Below, one piece after another: positions 24,677-33,643 of a stretch of DNA of 64,000 nt (position 1 is the stretch's first letter; the number at the start of each line of letters is the position of its first letter). Where the stretch lies: the NCBI GenBank assembly GCA_965230205.1, contig OZ245996.1:3162001-3226000 (forward strand), in the 5' to 3' direction. This DNA is from CANLBN01 sp965230205 (GTDB lineage: Bacteria > Pseudomonadota > Gammaproteobacteria > Pseudomonadales > Cellvibrionaceae). Made by a program: the position numbers and the translations under genes. The notes below the pieces were generated by a model. The model was given only the letters and a program-made list of their open reading frames with translations, was not told the origin of the DNA and did not search any database.

Positions 24677-26013
24677 GGTTGAATAATATCCTGCCAGTGT
24701 TGAGTATTGGCAATAATTTCGCGTTCGTTAAGTGTTTGTAATTTTCTATCGGTCATTAATGAGCGACCTTGAACCCAGCTGTGACTGATGCGGTGTCCGT
24801 TGTGAGTGTATACCAATTGTGAAATAGGGTCATACATTGGTTTTTGCTCAATAGGGTCAAGTTTTATAGCAATAATATCTGCAGCTTTACCAGCTTCGAG
24901 GCTACCCGTTACCTCATCAATGCCTAGCGCTTTGGCGCCATTGATGGTTGCCATTTCTAGGACTTGGTGAGCGCTCAAGGCGGCCGCATTTTGGGCAACG
25001 CCTTTTCCTAGTAAGGCAGCGGTATGCATTTCGCCAAACATATCCAGGTTATTGTTGCTGGCACAGCCGTCAGTACCTAAAGCAACATTGACCCCTTCCT
25101 CCAGTAATTCGTTTACAGGGCAGAAGCCGCTGGCTAATTTTAAATTAGATTCAGGGCAATGAATAACATGGGAGCCAGATTGTTTGAGTAAGGTGAAATC
25201 CATTTTGTTCAATGAGGTCATATGCACGCACTGGGTGAAGGGTGTGAGTATGTTCAGGTCAAACAATCTTTGAATAGGGCGTTTGCCACTACCGGCTAGG
25301 GCTTGTGTGATCTCATCGCTTGTTTCATGCAAATGAACTTGTATGCTCGCCTGTAACTCTGGTGCCAAAACGGCAATGCGCTCAAAGGTTTCATCGCTAA
25401 CGGTATAAGGTGCGTGAGGACCAAAGTTAACCTTGATGAGTTCATGGGAGCGATATTGATCTCGTAGTGCTAGGCCTTTGTTGATATAGCCATCTGCGTT
25501 TTTAGCCCAGGCACTTGGGAACTCTAAAATTGGGAATGTGATTTGGCAGCGAATACCAGCATCGTGAGCGGCTAATGCTGCTTCTTCAGGGAAAAAATAC
25601 ATGTCCGAAAAGCACGTGGTGCCACTACGGATCATTTCTGCAATGGCTAGTTGGGTGCCTTCTTTAACAAATTTGGCCGATACATGCTGGCCTTCTGCTG
25701 GCCAGATATGCTCATTGAGCCAGGTGTTTAGTGGCAGATCATCCGCATAACCTCGGAGTAGATTCATGGCCGCATGCCCATGAGCGTTAATTAACCCTGG
25801 CATCACTATATGTTCATCAAGTTGAATAGTATTCGATGCGTCGTAACGGTTCTTGGCTTCCGTAGTGGGTATGATTGAAGTAATTTTTCCATCGTTGATG
25901 ACGATAGAGCAATCCGTAAATACTTTATTTTTTGGAACAATGGGGACAATCCATTTTGCGTGGATCACTAAGTCACATTGGTGTGAGGTATTCTGCGTTG
26001 TTGGCTGGTTCAT
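24673..26013 (-). CDS. mtaD: TRZ/ATZ-family amidohydrolase (MTA/SAH deaminase type)
   Basis: 446 residues of the amidohydrolase superfamily: metal-binding GLINAHGHAAMNLLRG (HxH, about 75-90), VHLHETSDEI, VIHCPESNLKLASGFCPV and GTDGCASNNNLDM (the Asp ligand). The full family length is present. The Pseudomonas counterpart at this position next to ubiG and gyrA is, as I recall, a methylthioadenosine deaminase, which fits the family annotation 5-methylthioadenosine/S-adenosylhomocysteine deaminase; a guanine-type deaminase is the alternative. Overlaps ubiG by 4 nt. Confidence 0.85.
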   Translation of the reverse strand: MNQPTTQNTSHQCDLVIHAKWIVPIVPKNKVFTDCSIVINDGKITSIIPTTEAKNRYDASNTIQLDEHIVMPGLINAHGHAAMNLLRGYADDLPLNTWLNEHIWPAEGQHVSAKFVKEGTQLAIAEMIRSGTTCFSDMYFFPEEAALAAHDAGIRCQITFPILEFPSAWAKNADGYINKGLALRDQYRSHELIKVNFGPHAPYTVSDETFERIAVLAPELQASIQVHLHETSDEITQALAGSGKRPIQRLFDLNILTPFTQCVHMTSLNKMDFTLLKQSGSHVIHCPESNLKLASGFCPVNELLEEGVNVALGTDGCASNNNLDMFGEMHTAALLGKGVAQNAAALSAHQVLEMATINGAKALGIDEVTGSLEAGKAADIIAIKLDPIEQKPMYDPISQLVYTHNGHRISHSWVQGRSLMTDRKLQTLNEREIIANTQHWQDIIQP

Positions 26014-26533
26014 AGTAGATGATTTTTGTGCCTGGCTTGTATTTTGATGGCTAGAAATATTGTTTATCTATTGAATCTCAGCATTTTAACGTAAAACGGT
26101 AGCAGATAATGCCTTAGTTCATCTTTAATATGATAAGTGAGTCAATATTTACGATTAATCGCTAGCAATTAAATAAAACTGGAGTATACTTCATAGCGTC
26201 CAAATTCGGACGTTTTCATATTTTTAAATAGTAAAATTTTAAAGCCCAATAAAGCCCAATAAAGCTAAAAGGCTAATTTAAGTCACATGATGAATCATCC
26301 ATTGTTTACATATACTGCATACGCAGCAAACGGTATGTCTAGTAATAGACCACTACCGATGTATACGATGAATACCGCCAATAAGATTTGGCCGGTATCT
26401 TCTCCGTGTGCTCTTGATAAAGTCACTATTTAGAATAACTTATATCATGACCGCGGAACTTATCGCGGTCACTGTCAAGCACCAACTCCCCAGTTTCTTC
26501 GATAAGTCAACGGTCTTCTACCGAGGAGACGCT
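26014..26533. other. 520-bp intergenic region before the DUF1127 gene
   Basis: AT-rich and without a gene. It holds a short tandem repeat (AAAGCCCAAT twice, 26241-26260, then AAAGC), a small hairpin CGTCC-N6-GGACG followed by TTTT near 26198-26217, and a stronger stem-loop at 26448-26471. A long 5' leader or a small RNA is possible, but no family is recognised. Confidence 0.5.
26448..26471 (+). other. stem-loop in the leader of the DUF1127 gene
   Basis: TGACCGCG (26448-26455) and CGCGGTCA (26464-26471) form a perfect 8-bp GC-rich stem with an 8-nt loop, 62 nt before the DUF1127 start codon. There is no T run after it, so it is not a terminator; a role in mRNA stability or as a binding site is possible. 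Confidence 0.5.
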
Positions 26534-26806
26534 ATGTTTATCACTAAAATACTTAACCCGATTTACCAATTTATTCTTCATTTGTTTGCTGAATACAAGG
26601 CGCGCCAACGTAAACGTGAGTCAGAGCGTGCACTTGCTCGCTTAGATGCGCGTTTATTAAGAGATGTTGGCCTATGCCGTGTTCAGGAAGAAATCGTTCC
26701 GATTAAAAGCGTTGTGCGCAAGCAAAGAGAGCAGGTGCAGCCAAGTCGACGTTACAAAAAATTTCGATCTCGGCACCCTTACTTAATCAGGCGGCGACAG
26801 GAATAA
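26534..26806 (+). CDS. DUF1127 domain small basic protein
   Basis: 90 residues, very rich in Arg. The DUF1127 core RESERALARLDARLLRDVGLCR is at about residues 32-54, preceded by an amphipathic or hydrophobic N-terminus and followed by a basic tail ending RSRHPYLIRRRQE. The start is ATG 26534 with GAGGAGAC upstream; the frame continues to 26408 without support. DUF1127 proteins in other proteobacteria are small, often stress- or phosphate-related, and some bind RNA. The stem-loop upstream belongs to its leader. Confidence 0.82.
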   Translation: MFITKILNPIYQFILHLFAEYKARQRKRESERALARLDARLLRDVGLCRVQEEIVPIKSVVRKQREQVQPSRRYKKFRSRHPYLIRRRQE

Positions 26807-26901
26807 TATTGGTATGCCTATAAGCTTGAGATGCTTTTATAGAGTGTCTCAAGTGTTATAGGGTAATCATTATGACGGGCTGCTATTAAACGCAGGAGCT
26901 T

Positions 26902-28590
26902 TTATGTATTGATAAATGAGCGGAGATTAACAGTATTGCCTCCCTGTTCCTTTGATACATACATAAGGGTGTCGGCTTGTTGGATAATAGTGTCTTGTGA
27001 CAGTGAAGTGTGTGCTGGTACCAGAATGCCACCAATACTAGAGCTTATGTTTAGCGTAAGGCTATTTATAGAATAAGGGCGACTCAAATTCGTTAATATC
27101 TTTTTAGCTAAATGCTCGACATCATCTATTCCCGTAACCTCATTTAAAAGTACGACGAATTCGTCTCCAGCGTAACGTGCAGCAGTATCTGTAGCGCGTA
27201 TCGATTTCTGGATACGCTGTGCAACTATTTCTAGCAGCGCATCGCCAATAGCGTGGCCATAGGAGTCGTTAACAGGTTTGAACTTGTCTAAATCCAGAAA
27301 GAGTAATGCTGTTAATGTGTTGTTGCGTTTGGCTTGCGATAGTGACAATTTAAGTCTATCTATCAGTAGCGCTCTGTTCGGAAGTCCAGTGAGTTCATCG
27401 TGTGTTGCAACATGACGAATTTTTTCTTCAATTTTTTTGCGTTCATTAATTTCTTCTTGTAATTCTGACGTTCTTTCTTCTACTCTAGATTCAAGCTCTT
27501 CTGTTGCCTCATGAATATCAATGGCGGTTTTATGAAATGATCGCAGTAATTCATCCGCTTCTTTAATTTTTACGCCATGAAAAAAGTCAGGAGGGGCTTG
27601 TGCCGTTTCTCCACGAGCGAGCCCTTTTATTGCATTTAGGACAAACTGTATTGGCAGGGTAAGGAAGTTCGCAAGTGACCATGCAATAAGTGATGCGATA
27701 AGTAAGCCTAAAACGGCAATGGTTAATCCGTTAAACCAGCTATTCCTTGCTTCCTGTTTCAGTTCAGATATGGGCTGGGGCACCATAACCCCCCAGCCTG
27801 TTTTCTTAACAGTGGAATAACCGCTGATCATATCTGCTTCGATCGCCGGAGAATAAAATTGTGAAACCCCAGAGTTTCCTTTTAGCATTTCGCTAACAGG
27901 TTTAAGTCCAGCAATCTTTTTTATTGATTGTTGCCATTCGGCTTTCGGGTGTGCGATAACATGACCTGATGCATCGACAATGGCAGCATGGCCTTTTATG
28001 CCGAAATTAATCGATTTTTGTAGCTCAATAATAAAGTCTGTTGAAAGAGCAATAATGTAAAAAGAACCTTTTTCAGCGTGATTGTGCTGGCCTTCTTTTG
28101 TTTTATCAAAAAGGATATAAATTGTTGGTACATCGTTCTGGTTAAAGGACAGTTGGCTGATTAAGACTTCGTTAGTTTGCGTAATAGGGTTAATGGGCTT
28201 TTGTTTGATTGCTTCGAACCCTATTTTAGGTTGATGTTGTGCTTTACCAAAAATGATTCTAGTTGTGGCCTCTGATTCCACTTGTGCAATCATCTGAACT
28301 CCCATTCGATAGAATAAGGTCATAAATTCATCGAAGTGAGGTTCGTTTTTAGAGGAAATTGCAGAATGCTCGTGTAATGCGGTATCTAAGATGTGCTCTA
28401 TATCCAGAATATAGCGATCAAGAGTAAATGTGAGGTGTTTAGCCAGTAACAGGTGCTTTTCTTTGACTTGCTCTACTGCTTTCGCATAGGCGGTATTTTG
28501 TAACCAAATACTTAATGTTAATACCGGTACTAGAGCGACTACTGCGAATGCCAGAAATAGGGTGGGGCGTAATTTGACTTGTAGTTTCAC
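26902..28590 (-). CDS. membrane diguanylate cyclase: dCache-HAMP-GGDEF
   Basis: 562 residues: TM1 (about 10-30), a periplasmic dCache domain (about 35-290, with IVDASGHVIAHP and YSTVKKTGWGVMVPQP), TM2 (about 292-312), a HAMP-like linker, a coiled coil (ATEELESRVEERTSELQEEINERKKIEEKI) and a C-terminal GGDEF domain starting at HDELTGLPNRALL. The signature is YAGDEFVVLL, i.e. AGDEF rather than GGDEF, a variant reported as active in some cyclases. No EAL domain. Predicted to make c-di-GMP in response to an extracellular ligand. Convergent with the DUF1127 gene. Confidence 0.9.
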   Translation of the reverse strand: MKLQVKLRPTLFLAFAVVALVPVLTLSIWLQNTAYAKAVEQVKEKHLLLAKHLTFTLDRYILDIEHILDTALHEHSAISSKNEPHFDEFMTLFYRMGVQMIAQVESEATTRIIFGKAQHQPKIGFEAIKQKPINPITQTNEVLISQLSFNQNDVPTIYILFDKTKEGQHNHAEKGSFYIIALSTDFIIELQKSINFGIKGHAAIVDASGHVIAHPKAEWQQSIKKIAGLKPVSEMLKGNSGVSQFYSPAIEADMISGYSTVKKTGWGVMVPQPISELKQEARNSWFNGLTIAVLGLLIASLIAWSLANFLTLPIQFVLNAIKGLARGETAQAPPDFFHGVKIKEADELLRSFHKTAIDIHEATEELESRVEERTSELQEEINERKKIEEKIRHVATHDELTGLPNRALLIDRLKLSLSQAKRNNTLTALLFLDLDKFKPVNDSYGHAIGDALLEIVAQRIQKSIRATDTAARYAGDEFVVLLNEVTGIDDVEHLAKKILTNLSRPYSINSLTLNISSSIGGILVPAHTSLSQDTIIQQADTLMYVSKEQGGNTVNLRSFINT

Positions 28591-28839
28591 TGGTACTTCT
28601 ACTCACTTGATACATCTATAGGAGCGGGTTGTTTTAACTATTATAGCTGTTTTCAGGTGTTTTTTGAGCCTAATTAAAACTTCCTATTTGGGGCGTTCCA
28701 CGTCTTAAATTTGGGTTCGCTACAGCTTGCCAACTTATGGTACAATTTCTGGTTTTTGTTAGGGCATTACCTTTCGCTAAGAGGGAAGTAATTGCTTTAT
28801 ATTTAACCATATAATTACAGTGGAACAGGCATTAGACAT

Positions 28840-31428
28840 ATGGGCGATTTGGCGCAAGATGTTTCCCCCGTCAGTATTGAAGATGAATTAAAACAATCCT
28901 ACCTTGATTATGCTATGAGTGTAATTGTCGGGCGTGCTTTACCCGATGTTCGCGATGGCCTAAAACCCGTTCATCGTCGAGTATTATTTGCGATGAACGA
29001 ACTCAATAACGACTGGAATAAACCGTATAAAAAATCGGCTCGTGTCGTTGGTGACGTTATCGGTAAATATCACCCTCATGGTGACTCAGCTGTATACGAT
29101 ACCATTGTTCGAATGGCTCAGGATTTCTCTTTACGCTATATGTTGGTTGATGGGCAAGGTAACTTTGGCTCCATTGATGGCGATAGTGCGGCTGCCATGC
29201 GTTATACCGAAATACGCATGAAGAAAATCGCTCATGACCTTTTAGCGGACCTGGATAAAGAAACCGTTGATTTTGTGCCCAATTATGATGGCACTGAATT
29301 GATTCCTGAAGTGATGCCTACCCGTGTACCCAATCTTCTGGTAAACGGCTCTTCGGGTATCGCCGTTGGTATGGCGACTAACATTCCTCCCCATAATCTC
29401 AGTGAAGTGGTTAAAGGTTGCTTAGCCTTAATCGATAACAACGATATTACTATCGATGAGTTAATGGAAATTATTCCTGGTCCTGACTTTCCAACCGGCG
29501 CGACGATCAATGGACGTGCGGGGATTGTGCAAGCCTATCGAACGGGTCGTGGCCGTATTTACCTTCGTGCAAAAGCGGATATCGAGCGTGATGATAAGGC
29601 GAATAAAGAAACTATTATCATTACAGAAATTCCTTATCAGCTGAATAAAAGTCGGTTAATTGAAAAGATTGCGGAGCTGGTAAAAGAGAAAAAAATTGAA
29701 GGTATTTCTGAGCTGCGTGATGAGTCTACCAAAGATATTCGCATAGTCATTGAGCTTAAGCGTGGAGAGTTGGGTGAGGTTGTACTTAATAATCTCTACG
29801 CACAAACACAGCTTGAAAGTGTATTTGGGATCAATGTTGTTGCTTTGGTTGACGGCCAGCCAAAAACACTGAATTTAAAAGAGTTGCTTGAGTGTTTTGT
29901 TCGTCACCGTCGAGAAGTTGTGACTCGTCGTACTGTGTATTTACTACGCAAAGCTCGTGAGCGCGGTCACATCTTAGAGGGCTTAGCGGTTGCTATTTCT
30001 AATATTGATGAAGTGATCGAGCTGGTTCGTGGATCTGCTAGTCCAGCGGAAGCAAAACAAGGTCTATTAACGCGTGGTTGGGCGGCTAGTTCAGTCTTAC
30101 AGTTTTTAGAGCGCGCAGGCTCAGATGCATGCAGGCCGGAAGAATTGCCAGCAGAGTATGGTTTACGTGGTGAAGATAATAAGTACTATTTGTCTCCTGC
30201 TCAGGCTCAGGCAATTTTGGACTTACGTTTGCATCGCTTAACGGGTATGGAGTACGACAAACTTCTTACTGAATACCAAGAAAAACTCGAAATTATTGCT
30301 GAGTATCTAGAGATACTTAATAACGCTGTTCGTTTAATGGCGGTGATACGCGAAGAACTAGAAGAAATTTTACAAAACTACGGTGACGAGCGCCGTACTG
30401 ATATTCAAAGCTCAAAACGCGACTTAACGATCGAAGATCTTATTACGGAAGAAGATCGTGTGGTTACTATTTCACATGGTGGTTATGCGAAAACTCAACC
30501 GCTTACTGATTATCAGGCTCAGCGCCGAGGTGGTATGGGTAAAGCTGCTACGTCAGTAAAAGATGAAGATTTTGTTGAGCATTTATTGATTGCCAGTACG
30601 CACGATACTATTTTGTGTTTCACTAATGCTGGTAAAGTGTATTGGTTAAAAGTTTTTCAAATTCCGTTGGCGGGCCGTCAGTCTCGTGGCCGACCCATGA
30701 TTAACCTATTACCGCTTGATGAAGGTGAACGTATCACTTCTATCTTGCCTGTCCGCGAATATGATGATGACCATTTCATCTTTATGGCAACGTCTAATGG
30801 TACTGTTAAGAAAACACCATTGACACAATTTGCTCGCCCGAGAAGCGTGGGTTTAATTGCATTGGATCTTGTTGACGATGACCACCTGGTAGGAACAGCA
30901 ATTACCGATGGTGATTGCGATGTGATGTTATTTTCATCGGCGGGTAAAGCGGTTCGCTTTAGCGAAAGCGATGTCCGTGCTATGGGGCGAACGTCTCGAG
31001 GTGTTAGAGGTATTCGCCTTGAGGAAGGACAAACTGTTATATCAATGGTTATCCCTAAAGATGAAGGTAAAGTGCTCACTGTGAGTGAAAATGGTTATGG
31101 CAAGCGCACATTAATTACTGAGTATCCAACCAAAGGGCGTGGTGGTAAAGGGATGATCGCGATGCAATGTAGTGATCGTAACGGCTCAGTTGTGGGTGCA
31201 GTTCAAGTCTTCGATGGTGATGAAATCATGCTGATTTCAGATCAGGGTACACTGGTGAGAACGCGTGTTGATGAGGTTTCCTTATCTGGTCGAAATACCC
31301 AAGGCGTTCGGGTTATTCGTGTCAAAGAAGATGAGCATGTTATTGGCGTTGAGCGTATTGAAGAGCCAGAGGTTGATGGCGTGACTGACGCTGAAACCGA
31401 TTCTGGTGAGTCAACTACTGAAGAATAG
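28840..31428 (+). CDS. gyrA: DNA gyrase subunit A
   Basis: 862 residues (E. coli 875). The breakage-reunion domain has the catalytic Tyr122 in AAMRYTEIRM, and the quinolone region reads HPHGDSAVYDT with Ser83 and Asp87, the susceptible-type residues. The C-terminal beta-pinwheel includes QRRGGMGKAATSVKDED (the GyrA box) and later blade repeats, ending in an acidic tail. It introduces negative supercoils with GyrB. Divergent from the diguanylate cyclase gene, with 249 nt between. Confidence 0.98.
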   Translation: MGDLAQDVSPVSIEDELKQSYLDYAMSVIVGRALPDVRDGLKPVHRRVLFAMNELNNDWNKPYKKSARVVGDVIGKYHPHGDSAVYDTIVRMAQDFSLRYMLVDGQGNFGSIDGDSAAAMRYTEIRMKKIAHDLLADLDKETVDFVPNYDGTELIPEVMPTRVPNLLVNGSSGIAVGMATNIPPHNLSEVVKGCLALIDNNDITIDELMEIIPGPDFPTGATINGRAGIVQAYRTGRGRIYLRAKADIERDDKANKETIIITEIPYQLNKSRLIEKIAELVKEKKIEGISELRDESTKDIRIVIELKRGELGEVVLNNLYAQTQLESVFGINVVALVDGQPKTLNLKELLECFVRHRREVVTRRTVYLLRKARERGHILEGLAVAISNIDEVIELVRGSASPAEAKQGLLTRGWAASSVLQFLERAGSDACRPEELPAEYGLRGEDNKYYLSPAQAQAILDLRLHRLTGMEYDKLLTEYQEKLEIIAEYLEILNNAVRLMAVIREELEEILQNYGDERRTDIQSSKRDLTIEDLITEEDRVVTISHGGYAKTQPLTDYQAQRRGGMGKAATSVKDEDFVEHLLIASTHDTILCFTNAGKVYWLKVFQIPLAGRQSRGRPMINLLPLDEGERITSILPVREYDDDHFIFMATSNGTVKKTPLTQFARPRSVGLIALDLVDDDHLVGTAITDGDCDVMLFSSAGKAVRFSESDVRAMGRTSRGVRGIRLEEGQTVISMVIPKDEGKVLTVSENGYGKRTLITEYPTKGRGGKGMIAMQCSDRNGSVVGAVQVFDGDEIMLISDQGTLVRTRVDEVSLSGRNTQGVRVIRVKEDEHVIGVERIEEPEVDGVTDAETDSGESTTEE

Positions 31429-31524
31429 CGACATCACTTAGTTAACATTTATTCTATGACTTTCTGAAAGTTTTTCTAAAATTTTCTGATGAGTTTTTTG
31501 AAGAGAGTATTTCAAGGTTAATAT

Positions 31525-32631
31525 ATGACCACGACAAAAAGCCTAGATGACTTACGTAAAGAAATTGATGATATTGATTGTAAGATAGTTGAGTTGATTA
31601 GTTCTCGTGCCCGTTGCGCACAAACCGTTGCCGAAGTGAAAAAAGCAGCGGGGGATCAGGATACTGTTTACTACCGTCCTGAGCGTGAAGCACAAGTATT
31701 GCGTAAAGTCATGGAATACAATGAAGAAAAAAGCGGCCCTTTAACGAATGAAGAAATGGCTCGTTTGTTCCGCGAAATTATGTCGGCCTGCTTGGCATTA
31801 GAACAACCCATTAAAGTTGCTTTTTTAGGGCCTGAAGGTACCTTTACTCAGCAAGCTGTCGCTAAACATTTTGGTCATTCAGCCGTACCCAAACCAATGG
31901 GCGCTATTGATGAAGTCTTTCGCGAAGTTGAAGCTGGCGCTGTAAATTATGGTGTTGTTCCTGTCGAGAATTCAACTGAAGGCGTTGTTACTCATACTCT
32001 GGATAGTTTTATCGATTCTAATATCCATATTTGTGGTGAGGTGGTATTGCGTATTCATCAAAACCTTCTGGTTTCTGATGTAACTAACGTAGAAAAGATT
32101 TCTCGTATCTATTCTCATCCTCAGAGTTTGGCTCAGTGTCGTAAATGGTTAGATGCCAATTACCCTAATGCAGAGCGAGTGCCTGTCAGTAGTAATGCTG
32201 AGGCAGCAAAACGTATTAAAGGTGAGTGGAATTCAGCCGCTATTGCGGGTATTACGGCATCGGAACTATACGGCTTAAATGTACTGGCTGAAAAAATTGA
32301 AGATTCTCCTGATAACTCCACACGTTTCTTGGTTATCGGTACACAAAAAGTACCTTCAAGTGGCAATGGGAATGACAAAACCTCATTAATTATTTCTGTG
32401 CGAGATAAGCCTGGTGCATTGCATGATATTTTAGAGCCCTTTCATCGTTTGGGTATTGATATGACGCGTTTGCAGTCACGCCCGTCACGAAGTAGCGTTT
32501 GGAATTATATTTTCTTTATCGATATAAAAGGCCATAAAGATGAGGGTGTTGTTAAAAATGCGCTTAAAGAAGTGGCTAATGCTTCAGCTGAGTTGAAAGT
32601 ATTAGGTTCTTACCCTGTTGGTGTCCTTTAA
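31525..32631 (+). CDS. pheA: bifunctional chorismate mutase / prephenate dehydratase
   Basis: 368 residues. The N-terminal AroQ chorismate mutase domain (about 1-95) starts LDDLRKEIDDIDCKIVELISSRA. The prephenate dehydratase domain (about 97-275) has FLGPEGTFTQQA and GVVPVENSTEGVV. The ACT domain (about 285-365) contains KPGALHDILEPF and TRLQSRPSR, the position of the ESRP phenylalanine-binding motif, here with Gln in place of Glu. It makes phenylpyruvate from chorismate. Followed after 12 nt by tyrA. There is no serC between gyrA and pheA, unlike Pseudomonas. Confidence 0.95.
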   Translation: MTTTKSLDDLRKEIDDIDCKIVELISSRARCAQTVAEVKKAAGDQDTVYYRPEREAQVLRKVMEYNEEKSGPLTNEEMARLFREIMSACLALEQPIKVAFLGPEGTFTQQAVAKHFGHSAVPKPMGAIDEVFREVEAGAVNYGVVPVENSTEGVVTHTLDSFIDSNIHICGEVVLRIHQNLLVSDVTNVEKISRIYSHPQSLAQCRKWLDANYPNAERVPVSSNAEAAKRIKGEWNSAAIAGITASELYGLNVLAEKIEDSPDNSTRFLVIGTQKVPSSGNGNDKTSLIISVRDKPGALHDILEPFHRLGIDMTRLQSRPSRSSVWNYIFFIDIKGHKDEGVVKNALKEVANASAELKVLGSYPVGVL

Positions 32632-32643
32632 TTATTTTCTGCT

Positions 32644-33591
32644 ATGACTCTATCTTCTCCTAAGCTTGTCATTATTGGCCTTGGTTTGATTGGCGGCAGT
32701 TTGGCTGCTGCCTATAAGTCTCGCAAAGAATCAGCCAGGCATTCGTTGCAAGAAAACTCAGAAGTTAATCGTGAAATTATCGGCGTTGTTCGTCGCCAAC
32801 AGACGGCAGATTTCGCGTTAAAAGAAAACATTGTCGATCGTGCAGTGCTTTCTCTTGAAGAGATCGCTGGAGAATTGGTAGCGGGAGATATTGTTTTTAT
32901 TGGAGTGCCTACCTTAAGCGTCCCAGACTCTGTGGCAACTATTCAAGCATTAGTGGATCCAGAGGTTACCGTTACTGATGGTGCGAGTGTTAAGGGCAGT
33001 GTGCTTGACGCTGTGCAAGATGCTTATGGTAAGTTGCCTGAACAATTTGTGCCAGGACATCCTATCGCAGGGTCTGAAAAAAGTGGTGTCGCTGCGGCAA
33101 ACTCGGAACTTTATGTTGATCACCGAGTGATTCTCACGCCTGTAAAAGAAACGGGCGACGAACATTACCAGCGTATTGTTACCATGTGGGAAGCAGTAGG
33201 GGCTGAAGTGTTGACAATGCCTGTAGAAGAACACGATGCCGTATTGGCGGCAACGAGCCATTTGCCCCATGCTATTGCTTATTCATTAGTTGATACTTTG
33301 GCTAACGACTCTGAGAATGAAAATATTTTTCGGTATGCTGCTGGTGGTTTTCGCGACTTTACGCGAATAGCGAGCAGTGACCCTACTATGTGGCACGATA
33401 TTATGTGTGCCAATAGCGATGAGATTTTAAAGGCAATCGATCTTTTTCAAAATAACTTGATGAATTTACGTCAAGCAATTGCTGAAAAAGATAGCGAGAC
33501 GTTATTGACGGTATTTAAGCGTGCTAAAACCGCGCGTGATTTATTTTCGTCCCTTGTCAATGAAGCTGCTTCATCAGGCACTGATGAGTAA
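32644..33591 (+). CDS. tyrA: prephenate/arogenate dehydrogenase TyrA
   Basis: 315 residues. Rossmann motif IIGLGLIGGSLAAA (about 9-22), GHPIAGSEKSGVAAAN with the catalytic His, and ATSHLPHAIAYSLVD. An insertion of about 15 residues (ESARHSLQENSEVNRE) follows the first helix. Monofunctional here: in Pseudomonas TyrA is fused to AroA, whereas here aroA starts 53 nt downstream as a separate gene. Catalyses oxidative decarboxylation of prephenate or arogenate for tyrosine synthesis. Confidence 0.93.
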   Translation: MTLSSPKLVIIGLGLIGGSLAAAYKSRKESARHSLQENSEVNREIIGVVRRQQTADFALKENIVDRAVLSLEEIAGELVAGDIVFIGVPTLSVPDSVATIQALVDPEVTVTDGASVKGSVLDAVQDAYGKLPEQFVPGHPIAGSEKSGVAAANSELYVDHRVILTPVKETGDEHYQRIVTMWEAVGAEVLTMPVEEHDAVLAATSHLPHAIAYSLVDTLANDSENENIFRYAAGGFRDFTRIASSDPTMWHDIMCANSDEILKAIDLFQNNLMNLRQAIAEKDSETLLTVFKRAKTARDLFSSLVNEAASSGTDE

Positions 33592-33643
33592 AACATTGAC
33601 TGACATTATTAATCAGAGAAAGATAATTATCTAAATTTTATTT

